Shown: positions 44,704 to 54,245, counted from the first letter of the stretch. The stretch is 64,000 nucleotides of DNA from Methylocaldum sp002005105 (GCF_051027545.1 NZ_CP194902.1:2356001-2420000); one strand, 5' to 3'. Made by a program: numbers and translations. Notes: generated by a model from the letters alone, not told the origin.

Positions 44704-45738
44704 ATGCGTAAAAGTGATTTCTTTTTTGAGCTTCCCGAGGATCTGATCGCCCAGTACCCGCTACCGGAGCGTAGCGCCAGTCGGCTGCTGTGTTTGGATG
44801 GAACGACCGGCGAAATTGACGATCGTATGTTTATCGAGCTGCCGGAACTGCTTCGTGCGGGCGACCTTCTAGTCTTTAACGATACCAAAGTCATGCCGGC
44901 GCGGCTTTTTGGCCGCAAAGCGTCCGGAGGCAGGGTGGAGGTTTTGATCGAACGGGTGCTCGGTCCGAGTATGGGCTTGGCCCATGTGCGTGCAAGCAAG
45001 GCTCCGAAAGCGGGAACCGAAATTCTTCTCGAAGGCGGTTTTCGATGCACAGTTCAAGGACGGCAAGACGATTTGTTCCTGCTGATGCTTCTCGACGGTC
45101 GAACCGTCGATGAAGTCTTGAGCGCCGTTGGGCATATTCCTCTGCCGCCTTATATCGACCGGCCGGATTCGGTATACGATTGGGAACGTTATCAGACCGT
45201 GTTTGCGAAGGCGTCCGGTGCCGTAGCGGCGCCCACCGCCGGTCTGCATTTCGATGAAGCGATGCTGGAGCGCCTGGCTGCGAAGGGTATCGAGCGGGCT
45301 TTTGTGACGCTGCATGTGGGCAGCGGCACGTTTCAACCCTTGCGGGTGGATGAACTGGATCAGCACAAAATGCATTCGGAGCTTTGCGAGGTCGGTTCGG
45401 ACGTGGTGGAAAAAGTTAACGAGGTTCGGCAGCGCGGGGGGCGGGTGATTGCCGTCGGAACAACCGTAGTGCGGACATTGGAGTCGGCCTCGCTTAAAGG
45501 GTCCCTGACTTCTTACAAAGGCGAGACGAATTTGTTTATTCGTCCGGGCTTCCACTTTCGTTGTGTCGATGCCATGGTTACAAATTTTCATCTTCCGGAA
45601 TCCACCCTGTTGACCTTGGTGTGCGCTTTTGCCGGTTATTCCGAGGTTCTGGCGGCCTATCGGCACGCCGTAGAGCGCAAATACCGGTTTTTCAGTTACG
45701 GCGACGCGATGTTTGTCACGCACAAGCCGCATGCGTAA
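44704..45738 (+). CDS. queA: S-adenosylmethionine:tRNA ribosyltransferase-isomerase
   Basis: A 344-residue enzyme starting MRKSDFFFELPEDLIAQYPL. VFNDTKVMPARLFG, APTAGLHFDEAML, FVTLHVGSGTFQP and NFHLPESTLLTLV are QueA blocks. It builds epoxyqueuosine from preQ1-modified tRNA. The frame upstream runs through the antisense of tRNA-Leu, so ATG 44704 is the start. tgt is not present downstream in this window. Confidence 0.95.
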   Translation: MRKSDFFFELPEDLIAQYPLPERSASRLLCLDGTTGEIDDRMFIELPELLRAGDLLVFNDTKVMPARLFGRKASGGRVEVLIERVLGPSMGLAHVRASKAPKAGTEILLEGGFRCTVQGRQDDLFLLMLLDGRTVDEVLSAVGHIPLPPYIDRPDSVYDWERYQTVFAKASGAVAAPTAGLHFDEAMLERLAAKGIERAFVTLHVGSGTFQPLRVDELDQHKMHSELCEVGSDVVEKVNEVRQRGGRVIAVGTTVVRTLESASLKGSLTSYKGETNLFIRPGFHFRCVDAMVTNFHLPESTLLTLVCAFAGYSEVLAAYRHAVERKYRFFSYGDAMFVTHKPHA

Positions 45739-45778
45739 CCGATAATACCCAGACCATCAATTTTTATGCGGAACCGGA

Positions 45779-46885
45779 ATGGTCGCGAAGACGTCCGAGC
45801 TTCTTAAGCAGTTCAGCCCCGGGCGAATTCTGTTACCGGTCGTTTTGGGATTGGGTATCGTCGGCTACACGCTGTATGGCGAATGGGTCAAGAGCGGCCT
45901 TCCGATGGGCGAGGTGCTGGATCGTTTCGCCTGGACTTCGCGTTCGGTCTTCTGGATTGCTTTGGCGCTCCTGATGATGATGCTGCGCGATTTCGGCTAC
46001 ATGTGGCAATTGCGGATATTGACCGACCGTAAGCTGGAGTGGCGGACCTGTCTCGAAATAATCCTCCTTTGGGATTTCTTCGCCGCGGTTTCGCCATCCA
46101 TGGTCGGCGGAGCCGCCGTTGCGGTGTTTATGCTGGTCAAAGAACAGATCAGCATCGGTCGCAGCACCGCGATCGTATTTACCACGGTTTTTCTCGATCA
46201 GGTGTTCTATACCTCGCTCCCTTTCTTCGCGAGCCTGTTCGTTCCTCAGGCCGACATTTTCGCGCCCTTGCACTACATTCGGTCGGAACTGCTCGGAACC
46301 AGCATGATGGTCGGGTTTTGGGTGGCTTGGGGTGGGCTGGTCGTCTACTTGATACTGCTTATTGCGGCATTGTTCGTAGCGCCGCACTGGATCAACTGGT
46401 GGCTGACCAGGCTGCTCATGCTACGGATGTTCCGCTTCTGGCGCTCGCGAGGCTTGCACATGGTCAACGACCTGCTCACGGCCTCGCGTGATTTGCGGGA
46501 TAGGAAATCGATTTTCTGGTTTCAGGTTTGGGTGGCGACATCGCTTGCATGGATAGGCCGATATCTGGTCTTGAACTGCGTTCTTGCGGCTTTTTCCCCT
46601 GTGCCGATGACATTGTTCGATCATCTGCTCGCCATTGGTCGACAAGCCGTGTTATGGATAGTCATGGTTCTTTCGCCGACTCCCGGCAGCGCCGGCGTCG
46701 CCGAACTCGGTTTTTCCTGGCTGTTCGGGGATTTCGCCCCGGCTGGCGTGGCCCTGGGTCTGGCCATTCTGTGGCGGCTGATCAGCTACTATCCCTATTT
46801 GATCATCGGCGTGCCGGTCATGACGCGTTGGGTTAAGCGCGTGTATGGCTCCGATGTCCGGCAGCCGCGAATCGGTATCGATTGA
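45779..46885 (+). CDS. UPF0104 / lysylphosphatidylglycerol synthase-like flippase domain protein
   Basis: A 368-residue polytopic membrane protein with about eight hydrophobic segments. LSPTPGSAGVAELGF is the hallmark of the family, which covers integral proteins related to the flippase half of MprF. The lipid or glycolipid handled is unknown. It follows queA by 40 bases and precedes the HIT gene by 7. Confidence 0.82.
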   Translation: MVAKTSELLKQFSPGRILLPVVLGLGIVGYTLYGEWVKSGLPMGEVLDRFAWTSRSVFWIALALLMMMLRDFGYMWQLRILTDRKLEWRTCLEIILLWDFFAAVSPSMVGGAAVAVFMLVKEQISIGRSTAIVFTTVFLDQVFYTSLPFFASLFVPQADIFAPLHYIRSELLGTSMMVGFWVAWGGLVVYLILLIAALFVAPHWINWWLTRLLMLRMFRFWRSRGLHMVNDLLTASRDLRDRKSIFWFQVWVATSLAWIGRYLVLNCVLAAFSPVPMTLFDHLLAIGRQAVLWIVMVLSPTPGSAGVAELGFSWLFGDFAPAGVALGLAILWRLISYYPYLIIGVPVMTRWVKRVYGSDVRQPRIGID

Positions 46886-46892
46886 GCCCTTT

Positions 46893-47315
46893 ATGTTCGA
46901 ATTGCATCCTCGTTTGTCGCAGGATTGTATTCAGTTAGGCCATTTTCCGTTGTGCCGGCTTTTGCTGATGAATGAGAACCGCTATCCGTGGTTCATCCTC
47001 GTTCCGGAGCGGGAAGAGCTTAGCGAGATTTATCAGTTGACGGATGAGGACCAGGTTCAGCTTATGCGGGAATCGTCCCACATCTCCCGTACGCTGTCGG
47101 AGCTGTTTCGTGCCGATAAGATGAATATCGCCGCCATCGGCAATCTGGTGCCACAGCTTCACCTTCACCATGTGGTGCGCTATCGAGGCGATCCGGCGTG
47201 GCCCGGTCCGATTTGGGGTCGCTTCGATCCGTTGCCTTACGACGCACCTACTATCATGGAGATCAGGCGAAAGCTCGGAGCCGCGCCTTTGCAACATTTT
47301 GTCTTTTTCGATTGA
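46893..47315 (+). CDS. HIT family protein
   Basis: A 140-residue protein of the histidine-triad superfamily. The active-site loop reads LHLHHVV (His90, His92, His93), a slight variant of HxHxHxx. The N-terminal part (YPWFILVPEREELSEIYQL) matches the HIT fold. Such proteins hydrolyse or transfer nucleotides. The substrate is not known. Confidence 0.82.
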   Translation: MFELHPRLSQDCIQLGHFPLCRLLLMNENRYPWFILVPEREELSEIYQLTDEDQVQLMRESSHISRTLSELFRADKMNIAAIGNLVPQLHLHHVVRYRGDPAWPGPIWGRFDPLPYDAPTIMEIRRKLGAAPLQHFVFFD

Positions 47316-47319
47316 GACC

Positions 47320-47574
47320 ATGGACTGCCGGACCGGCTGCGGCGCCTGCTGCATCGCCATATCAATTTCCAGCCCGCTTCCCGGCATGCCCGAAGGCAAG
47401 CCGTCAGGCGTTCGGTGCATCCATCTGACCCCTGATTTTCGATGTGCCATTTTCGGGCAGCCCGGCCGTCCGGCTTGTTGCGCGGGACTGCAGCCGTCGC
47501 AGGAAATGTGCGGCAACAGCCGGGAAGAGGCGATCGCCTATCTGACCTGGCTGGAAGATGCGACGCTCCCGTAG
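47320..47574 (+). CDS. YkgJ family cysteine cluster protein
   Basis: An 84-residue protein with about eight cysteines (Cys3, 7, 10, 11 and a second set in the C-terminal half), in the order typical of the UPF0153/YkgJ family. It probably binds a metal or iron-sulfur cluster. Function is unknown. It starts 5 bases after the HIT stop. Confidence 0.82.
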   Translation: MDCRTGCGACCIAISISSPLPGMPEGKPSGVRCIHLTPDFRCAIFGQPGRPACCAGLQPSQEMCGNSREEAIAYLTWLEDATLP

Positions 47575-47645
47575 TCCGCCGGCGAACCAGAACTCGCACC
47601 GTTCGCAACAGTCAATATCCAGGGAGTGAACGGAGGAGATCAGGC

Positions 47646-49214
47646 ATGGAGGTTCTTCGCACGGATGTCGCCATCATCGGAGGAGGGCTTGGCGCCTGTG
47701 CTGCCGCCCTGGGCGCGGCCAGGGTGGGATATCGGGTCGTTCTGACCGAGGAAACGTACTGGATCGGCGGTCAGTTGACGAATCAGGCGGTTCCCCCGGA
47801 CGAGCATCCGTGGATCGAGGAATTCGGCGCGACGGCCAGCTATAAGGCGCTGCGGGAAGGTATCCGCCAATACTACCGCGCGCACTTGCCGCTCACGCCG
47901 GTGGCAACGGCGGCGAAGCATCTCAATCCGGGCAACGGTTGGGTCAGCCGACTCTGCCACGATCCGCGCGTCGCGGTCGCGGTTCTCCATCAGATGATCG
48001 CCCCGTATCAACTCAGCGGCAAAATGTTCGTTATGCACCCCCATCGCCCGATTGACGCATGGACCCACGGTGATCGGGTGACCGGGGTGGTCGTCAGAGG
48101 TCTTGAATCCGGACGTGACACCCTGATCGAAGCATCTTATTTCATCGACGCGACTCCGCAGGGCGAGTTGCTCGCCCTGGCCGGAGTGGAACATGTGCTG
48201 GGCGCCGAATCCCGCGCCGAAACCGGCGAGCCCCACGCGTCCGAGATGGCCGATCCCAAGGATCAGCAGGCGATCACGGTTTGCTTCGCCATGGAGTACC
48301 TTCCCGGCGAGGACCACACTATCGATAAGCCACGGCAATACGAGCTGTGGCGTGATTACCGGCCGCCGGACTGGCCGGGGCGATTGCTCGGCTGGACTAC
48401 GAGTCGGCCCGAAACCCACGAGCCGTTGACGCGTTTCTTGTTTGAGGCGGAGGACGGACGGCCCTGGTGGCACTTTCGTCGAATTTTGGATGTCACCAAC
48501 TTCGAGCATGGCTTCGCGCCCAGCGACGTCAGCGTAGTCAATTGGCCCCAGAACGATTACTGGTTCGGACCGGTCTGCGGCGTCGACGAAGTGGAGCAGG
48601 CACGAAATCTGGAGGCCGCGCGGCAACTCAGCCTCAGTCTGCTTTACTGGCTCCAGACCGAAGCTCCGCGGCCGGACGGAGGAATCGGATATCGAGGGCT
48701 CCGCCTTCGCCGGGACGTGGTCGGCGGGACCGTCGACGGACTCGCGCCGGCGCCTTACATCCGGGAGTCCAGGCGCATCCGGGCCGAGTTCACCGTACTC
48801 GAACAGCAGATTGCACATCCGCTCCGACCGGACGGTCCCGAATTTTTCGACGACTCGGTCGGCATCGGATGTTACCGCATCGATCTCCACCCCCGTACCA
48901 GCGGCGCCGGTTACCTGGACCTCGGCTGCTGGCCATTCCAGATTCCGCTCGGATCGTTGCTGCCGGTGCGCGTCGAAAACCTATTGCCCGGCGGCAAGAA
49001 CCTGGGCGTGACGCACATCACGAACGGAGCTTATCGGGTACACCATGTCGAATGGAACGTGGGCGAGGCGGCGGGGCTGCTGGCGGCGTTCTGCCTTGAG
49101 CGCAAGGTTCCGCCGCGCTTCGTGAGAAGCCGCAAGGCACTGCTGGAAGATTTCCAATCCCTGCTTCGGCGGCAGGGAATCGCGCTCTCCTGGCCGTCGC
49201 TTTCGCCGCTTTGA
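47646..49214 (+). CDS. FAD-dependent oxidoreductase
   Basis: A 522-residue flavoprotein. The N-terminal dinucleotide fold GGGLGA (12-17) is followed by TEETYWIGGQLTNQ. The C-terminal LLPGGKNLGVTHITNGAYRVH segment matches FAD-dependent oxidoreductases of the PF12831 type. It lacks a signal peptide. GGAGGAG lies about 9 bases before ATG 47646. The substrate is unknown. The GC content here and in the next gene appears somewhat higher than in the surroundings. The pyruvyl transferase gene follows after 33 bases. Confidence 0.8.
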   Translation: MEVLRTDVAIIGGGLGACAAALGAARVGYRVVLTEETYWIGGQLTNQAVPPDEHPWIEEFGATASYKALREGIRQYYRAHLPLTPVATAAKHLNPGNGWVSRLCHDPRVAVAVLHQMIAPYQLSGKMFVMHPHRPIDAWTHGDRVTGVVVRGLESGRDTLIEASYFIDATPQGELLALAGVEHVLGAESRAETGEPHASEMADPKDQQAITVCFAMEYLPGEDHTIDKPRQYELWRDYRPPDWPGRLLGWTTSRPETHEPLTRFLFEAEDGRPWWHFRRILDVTNFEHGFAPSDVSVVNWPQNDYWFGPVCGVDEVEQARNLEAARQLSLSLLYWLQTEAPRPDGGIGYRGLRLRRDVVGGTVDGLAPAPYIRESRRIRAEFTVLEQQIAHPLRPDGPEFFDDSVGIGCYRIDLHPRTSGAGYLDLGCWPFQIPLGSLLPVRVENLLPGGKNLGVTHITNGAYRVHHVEWNVGEAAGLLAAFCLERKVPPRFVRSRKALLEDFQSLLRRQGIALSWPSLSPL

Positions 49215-49247
49215 GGTTTGGGTTGAGATGATTTTCGGAGACAGTCG

Positions 49248-50366
49248 ATGGATCAGCAGAACCGACGATTCCGCATCGGCATTTCAGGATCCTACGGCGG
49301 GATGAATCTCGGCGACGAGGCCATTCTGGACGGCATAGTGAGCCAGTTGCGCCGGTCCATCGAGGCCGAGATCACGGTTTTTTCGCGGAACCCTGAGGAT
49401 ACGCTGAGCCGGCACAAGGTCGAGCGTGCTGTCCCGGTCCGGAACCTGACCCGGAAAGAAGTCAGCCAGGAAGTGGAGGGGCTCGATCTGTTTATCCTCG
49501 GTGGAGGCGGCATTCTTTACGATCGCGACGCCGAGACCTACTTGAGGGAAGTGTTTCTCGCGCATGAATTCGGGGTTCCTGTGGTCGTGTACGCGGTGAG
49601 CGCGGGGCCACTCACGGATTCGAGTGCGCGTAGCGCGGTACGCGAGGCTTTGAACCACGCGGCCATCATCACGGTGCGGGATCGCCAAGGTTATCGGCTG
49701 CTCGAAGACGTCGGGATCGATCGCGAGATTCATCTGACCGCCGATCCCGCTCTGCTCCTACGTCCGGAGCCGCTTCCGCTCGAAGCCCTTAAATCGGAGG
49801 GTGTCGAGTTCGAACGCCACCTGGTGGGCTTTTCGGTCAGAGAGCCGGGTCCTGCGGCTCCCGATCTCGACCCGGAGCATTATCACGCGCTGCTCGCCAA
49901 TACCGCGGATTTCATGGTGGACCGGCTCGATGCCGACGTCGTTTTCGTTCCGATGGAACGGACCGACGTCCAGCACAGCCACGGGGTGGTGGCGCACATG
50001 CACAATTCGGAACGAGCGGAAATTCTGAGACGGCATTACTCTGCTCAGCAAACGCTTGGTCTTCTGGGGCGTTTCGAGTTCGCCGTGGGTATGCGGCTCC
50101 ATTTTCTGATCTTCGCTGCCCTTCAGGGGACACCTTTCGTGGCGCTTCCCTACGCGTCCAAAGTCGTAGGTTTTCTTGACGATCTGGAGATGGAAACGCC
50201 GCCGCTGGGCGATGTCGGGATCGGTCAGCTCATCGCCAGGATAGACCGTTGTTGGGACACGCGAGATGAAATTCGCGCCAGGATCAAGCGACGGCTCCCC
50301 GCCCTCCAATCCCGTGCGCGAGAGACGAATCAGCTTCTCGTCCGTCTTCTGACGAGATCAGGCTAG
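49248..50366 (+). CDS. Polysaccharide pyruvyl transferase family protein
   Basis: A 372-residue protein starting with a glycosyltransferase B-like fold (IGISGSYGGMNLGDEAILDG). LFILGGGGILYDRD and the C-terminal VGMRLHFLIFAALQGTPFVALPY are the CsaB/PssK family marks. Members add ketal-linked pyruvate to sugar polymers. No clear polysaccharide cluster surrounds it, so the acceptor is not known. It is possibly co-transcribed with the flavoprotein gene. Confidence 0.85.
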   Translation: MDQQNRRFRIGISGSYGGMNLGDEAILDGIVSQLRRSIEAEITVFSRNPEDTLSRHKVERAVPVRNLTRKEVSQEVEGLDLFILGGGGILYDRDAETYLREVFLAHEFGVPVVVYAVSAGPLTDSSARSAVREALNHAAIITVRDRQGYRLLEDVGIDREIHLTADPALLLRPEPLPLEALKSEGVEFERHLVGFSVREPGPAAPDLDPEHYHALLANTADFMVDRLDADVVFVPMERTDVQHSHGVVAHMHNSERAEILRRHYSAQQTLGLLGRFEFAVGMRLHFLIFAALQGTPFVALPYASKVVGFLDDLEMETPPLGDVGIGQLIARIDRCWDTRDEIRARIKRRLPALQSRARETNQLLVRLLTRSG

Positions 50367-50521
50367 AGCGTTTTTGATCCCGGTGTACGGATTCGTGTGG
50401 GGCGGGAAGAACGTAGGTCGGCAATCCCTTGCCGACAAAGCCCTTTGCCGAGCCGGTACGTCGGCAAGGGATTGCCGACCTACGTATGGGGCTCCCGTAC
50501 ACCGAATCAGAAAATGCTCTA
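50366..50521. mobile_element. MITE-like palindromic element, 156 bp
   Basis: Imperfect terminal repeats TAGAGCGTTTTTGAT...CGGTGTAC at the left and, reversed, TAGAGCATTTTCTGATTC-GGTGTAC at the right enclose an inner palindrome CGTAGGTCGGCAATCCCTTG / CAAGGGATTGCCGACCTACG. Ends and core match the element at 2426-2819. It begins at or within the stop of the pyruvyl transferase gene. No transposase is present. Confidence 0.75.
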
Positions 50522-50574
50522 GCTGCTTCGGCGCTGAGTGATACTCGGTCGATTCCCGTAGTCATCTGAAACGG

Positions 50575-51462
50575 TCAGGGGTTATTCGCCGGCCGAATAT
50601 CGAGCTGCATGCGGCCGCTCCAGTCCTTCGCGAACTGCCAGGCCACTCGGCCGCTGCGGGAACCGCGTTGAAGGGCAAAACGAAGAGCCTCGGTACGCAC
50701 CGCTTCCCAGTCGTCCAAAGGGGTGTGGAGCTTGTCCAGCCAGTACCGGACGATGTCCAGGTATTGGTCCTGATTGAACGGATAAAAAGACAGCCACAAG
50801 CCGAAACGTTCAGACAGCGAGATCTTTTCCTCCACCGCTTCGCCCTGATGGATTTCGCCCTCAACGTGGCGGGCTTGCAGGTTTTCCTCGTGGTACTCGG
50901 GCAGCAGATGCCGCCGGTTGGAGGTGGCGTAGATCAATACATTCGCCGGCGGGGCGCTAAACGAGCCTTCCAGCGTTGATTTCAGAGCCTTGTAGCCCGC
51001 ATCGTCCGCTTCGAACGAAAGATCGTCGCTGAACAGAATGAATTTTTCCGAGCGCGGATAGAGCAGATCCAAGATGTCCGGCAGCTCGACCAAATGCTGC
51101 CGGTCCACCTCTATGACACGCAGACCTACGGAGGCATATTCGTTGAGAAGAGCCTTGATGAGCGAGGATTTGCCGGTACCCTTCGAGCCCCAAAGCAAGG
51201 CGTTGTTGGCCGGCAATCCCTGGAGGAATTGCCGGGTATTCCGGTCCAGCTCGCACTTTTGCCGGTCGACGCACAAGATATCGGCCAGGGCCAGCCGGTG
51301 AGGATTTCGGATGGGTTGCAAAGGGTTGGCGTGACCGGCCCCGCGCCATCGGAAGGCGATGGCGCCTTCCCAATCGGGTTCCGCCGGCCCGGAAGGCATC
51401 CGTCTTTCGAGACGATCGAGCAGTTCGGATGCCCTGGCGATCAGTTGTGCGAGTAATTCCAT
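50575..51462 (-). CDS. DUF815 family ATP-binding protein
   Basis: A 295-residue AAA-like ATPase. The P-loop GSKGTGKS is at 92-99, the Walker B-like FILFSDDLSFE near 145, and a sensor-like YATSNRRHLLPE follows. These match the DUF815 family. Its role is not known; the family is often near RNA or DNA handling genes. It follows deaD on the same strand by 15 bases. Confidence 0.85.
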   Translation of the reverse strand: MELLAQLIARASELLDRLERRMPSGPAEPDWEGAIAFRWRGAGHANPLQPIRNPHRLALADILCVDRQKCELDRNTRQFLQGLPANNALLWGSKGTGKSSLIKALLNEYASVGLRVIEVDRQHLVELPDILDLLYPRSEKFILFSDDLSFEADDAGYKALKSTLEGSFSAPPANVLIYATSNRRHLLPEYHEENLQARHVEGEIHQGEAVEEKISLSERFGLWLSFYPFNQDQYLDIVRYWLDKLHTPLDDWEAVRTEALRFALQRGSRSGRVAWQFAKDWSGRMQLDIRPANNP

Positions 51463-51477
51463 AGACGGACGGCTGGT

Positions 51478-53220
51478 TTAAGGCTGGTCTTCTTTGGGGC
51501 GGCGTTTCGCCGCCGGTTTATCCTGCCCCGAGGCTTTCGGTTTCCCGAACTTGCGTTCGCCGGACTTTGCCGGCTTCTTGCCTGGTTTCCGACCGCCGTT
51601 GTCCAGCAATTGCAGATTGAGGCGCTGGTTTTTTACCCAGGTTTTCTTCAGTAGCCTAAAGAAATCGTCCGGGAGATCGGCCGGAAGTTCTACCGTGCTG
51701 TAAGTATCGAATAGTTTGATCTGACCGATCAGCTTGGAAGAAAGCCCGGTTTCGTTGGCAATGGCGCCGACGATATCCTTGGGCTGCACGCCGTGCTCGC
51801 GGCCGACGTCGATGGTGTAGCGCAGTGTTCCTCCTTCCGGGCGTGTTCTTTCCCGCCGGCGTTCACGAACCGGTTCCGGAGCCGATAGTTCCGGTTCCTC
51901 GGTAGCTTCCAGCGGACGTTCGCGATGCATCAGATAGGCGAGAGCGGCGGCGATATCGGCGGAATCGCCTATTTCGTCGGTGACCAATTTGTCCACCAGT
52001 TCCCGGTAAAAGCTCACGTCCTCGTCGTCCAGAGTTTGAACCAACTGAGCCTTGAACTGCTCGATGCGGCGGTCGGCGATGTCCTGCAGGGTAGGCAGCC
52101 GCATTTGCTGTATGGGTTGTCTAGTGGTTTGCTCGATGGCGCGCAGCATTCGCCTTTCGCGCGGAGCGACGAACAGAATGGCCTTGCCTTTGCGCCCGGC
52201 GCGCCCGGTGCGCCCGATGCGGTGAATATAGGCTTCGCTGTCGTAGGGAATGTCGTAGTTCACGACATGCGTGATCCGCTCCACGTCCAGTCCGCGCGCG
52301 GCGACGTCGGTGGCGACGACGATGTCCAGGGCATTCTTCTTCAAGCGGTCGATGACTTTCTCGCGCAAGACCTGGCTCATATCCCCGTTCAGGGCCGCGG
52401 CCTCATACCCGCGAGCCTCCAGTTTCTCGGCCAGCTCCACGGTTTCGGTCTTGGTGCGGACGAAAATGATCATGGCGTCGAAATCTTCCGCGTCGAGAAT
52501 GCGGGTTAGGGCTTCCAGCTTTTGCACGCCCGAGACCAGCCAATATTGCTGGCTGATGGCCTCAACGGTGGCAGTCTTCGCCTTGATTTTTACTTCCGCC
52601 GCGTTGTTGAGATGCCGGTCGGCGATTTTGCGGATGACGGTCGGCATGGTGGCCGAAAACAGCGCGATCTGGCGAGTCTGCGGCGTTTGTTCCAGAATCC
52701 ATTCGACATCCTCGATGAAGCCCATGCGCAGCATTTCGTCGGCTTCGTCGAGTACCAGCGTGGTCAGATTATCCAAAGACAAGGTTCCGCGGCGGAGATG
52801 ATCCATTACCCGGCCCGGCGTGCCCACGATGACATGGACGCCGCGGGCGAGTTGCCGCAATTGCGATCCCATGCCCTGGCCGCCGTAAACGGGCAGAATG
52901 TGGAAGCCTTCGAGATGGCGGGCATAGGTTTGGAAGGCCTCGGCCACCTGGATGGCGAGTTCGCGGGTGGGCGCGAGCACCAGGGCTTGTGGCGAACGCT
53001 GGGACAGGTCGATCCGGGTCAGGATGGGAATTGCGAAGGCCGCGGTTTTTCCTGTGCCGGTCTGGGCCTGTCCGAGCAAATCGCGTCCCTCCAATAGGTG
53101 AGGGATGCTTTCCGCCTGAATAGGCGACGGGGCTTCATAACCGATCTCTCGGAGCGCCTGAAGGATGGGCTGGGCAATGGCTAATTGTTCGAAGGACGTA
53201 ACTGAATTGGGTAATGTCAT
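51478..53220 (-). CDS. deaD: DEAD-box RNA helicase DeaD/CsdA
   Basis: A 580-residue helicase. The Q motif (GYEAPSPIQAESIP) is followed by AQTGTGKT (52-59), PTRELA, DEAD, SAT and HRIGRTGRAGRKG. After the helicase core come a linker and a DbpA-type RNA-binding domain (about 460-535), then a basic Lys/Arg/Pro-rich tail. It should unwind RNA during ribosome assembly and mRNA decay, often at low temperature. It is cotranscribed with the DUF815 gene. Confidence 0.92.
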   Translation of the reverse strand: MTLPNSVTSFEQLAIAQPILQALREIGYEAPSPIQAESIPHLLEGRDLLGQAQTGTGKTAAFAIPILTRIDLSQRSPQALVLAPTRELAIQVAEAFQTYARHLEGFHILPVYGGQGMGSQLRQLARGVHVIVGTPGRVMDHLRRGTLSLDNLTTLVLDEADEMLRMGFIEDVEWILEQTPQTRQIALFSATMPTVIRKIADRHLNNAAEVKIKAKTATVEAISQQYWLVSGVQKLEALTRILDAEDFDAMIIFVRTKTETVELAEKLEARGYEAAALNGDMSQVLREKVIDRLKKNALDIVVATDVAARGLDVERITHVVNYDIPYDSEAYIHRIGRTGRAGRKGKAILFVAPRERRMLRAIEQTTRQPIQQMRLPTLQDIADRRIEQFKAQLVQTLDDEDVSFYRELVDKLVTDEIGDSADIAAALAYLMHRERPLEATEEPELSAPEPVRERRRERTRPEGGTLRYTIDVGREHGVQPKDIVGAIANETGLSSKLIGQIKLFDTYSTVELPADLPDDFFRLLKKTWVKNQRLNLQLLDNGGRKPGKKPAKSGERKFGKPKASGQDKPAAKRRPKEDQP

Positions 53221-53311
53221 GTGTTCGATAGAGCTAGTGGAGCGATGTTCGATGTACGATACTCTGGGTTTTCGGAACCGGCGTTTCGGCTATTAACTCA
53301 GGAGAGGATTG

Positions 53312-53959
53312 ATGATTAAGCTTTGCGGTTTTCCTATCAGCAATTATTACAATAAGGTCAAGCTGGTTCTTCTGGAAAAAGGCATCGAGTTCGAGGAGCA
53401 GGCGGCCAATCCGTTCCATAAGGAAGCAATTTTGCAATTCTCGCCCGCCGGTAAGATTCCTTTTTTGTTAACCAATAAAGGACCGCTCTCGGAGTCCCAG
53501 GTCATTCTCGAATACTTGGAAGAGGCGTTTCCGCAAAATCCGCTTTATCCATCCGACCCTTTCGAGCGTGCCAAGTGCCGGGAGTTGATTCAACATTTCG
53601 AGCTGAATGTGGAACTCGTCGTCCGGCGCCTGTACGGAGAGGCATTCTTCGGCGGTTCAGCCTCGGATGAAACCAAGGCCGAGGTCAAGGAAAAAATCGG
53701 TATGGGCATCGATGCGTTCAATCGCCTCGCGAAATTTTCTCCTTATGTAGCCGGCAATCGTTTCACGGCGGCCGATTGTGCCCTCTGGCCCAGTTTCGGT
53801 TTGCTGTCATCCGCCACGCAACGCATTTACGGTGAGGATTTCTTGCAGAAAGTCACCGGCGCCGCCGATTATATGAGCATGATGGAATCCCGTCCGCACG
53901 TTAAGAAAGTGGCGGCGGATCGAGCCGCCGCCATATCGGCCTTCTTTGCGAAGAAATAA
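53312..53959 (+). CDS. Glutathione S-transferase family protein
   Basis: A 215-residue protein. The N-terminal thioredoxin-like half MIKLCGFPISNYYNKVKLVL has LSESQVILEYLEE at the GSH-binding edge. The all-helical C-terminal half includes NRFTAADCALWPSFG, the usual GST capping motif. Substrate is unknown. It is divergent from deaD. Confidence 0.88.
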   Translation: MIKLCGFPISNYYNKVKLVLLEKGIEFEEQAANPFHKEAILQFSPAGKIPFLLTNKGPLSESQVILEYLEEAFPQNPLYPSDPFERAKCRELIQHFELNVELVVRRLYGEAFFGGSASDETKAEVKEKIGMGIDAFNRLAKFSPYVAGNRFTAADCALWPSFGLLSSATQRIYGEDFLQKVTGAADYMSMMESRPHVKKVAADRAAAISAFFAKK

Positions 53960-54017
53960 CCATATTACAGCTTCGAATCAGAGCTTGTGAGAAACCGTCG
54001 CGAGCGGTTCGAGTCCG

Positions 54018-54147
54018 TGCCGACAAATCGGCAGGAATGCCGATTTGCACGGCAGTTGCCGCCCATAGGGTGCCGGACACGGAGGTCCGGCGTGAAAAGC
54101 ACGGCGTACAGGCCCTCATCCCGGCCCTCTCCCATAAGGGGAGAGGG
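54018..54147. repeat. Cluster of three hairpins between GST and ettA
   Basis: First: CAAATCGGCA-GGAA-TGCCGATTTG flanked by TGCCG/CGGCA (54018-54055). Second: GCCGGAC/GTCCGGC (54072-54091). Third: CCTCTCCC/GGGAGAGG (about 54126-54146). The composite looks like dispersed intergenic palindromes. It could terminate the GST and ettA transcripts. Confidence 0.55.
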
Positions 54148-54245
54148 GGATTCAAAGAATCGCTACGCGATGCCTTGGTTAGATCGAGTACGTTGAGCAC
54201 CGCAGGCGCGGACTCGAATCGCGCAGTAGGTTTATCCACAAGCTC

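Noticed and set aside
47640..48890. A 416-codon minus-strand frame opposite the FAD oxidoreductase
   Set aside because: The plus-strand gene has the dinucleotide fold and a ribosome site; the antisense frame has neither and is a by-product of high GC.
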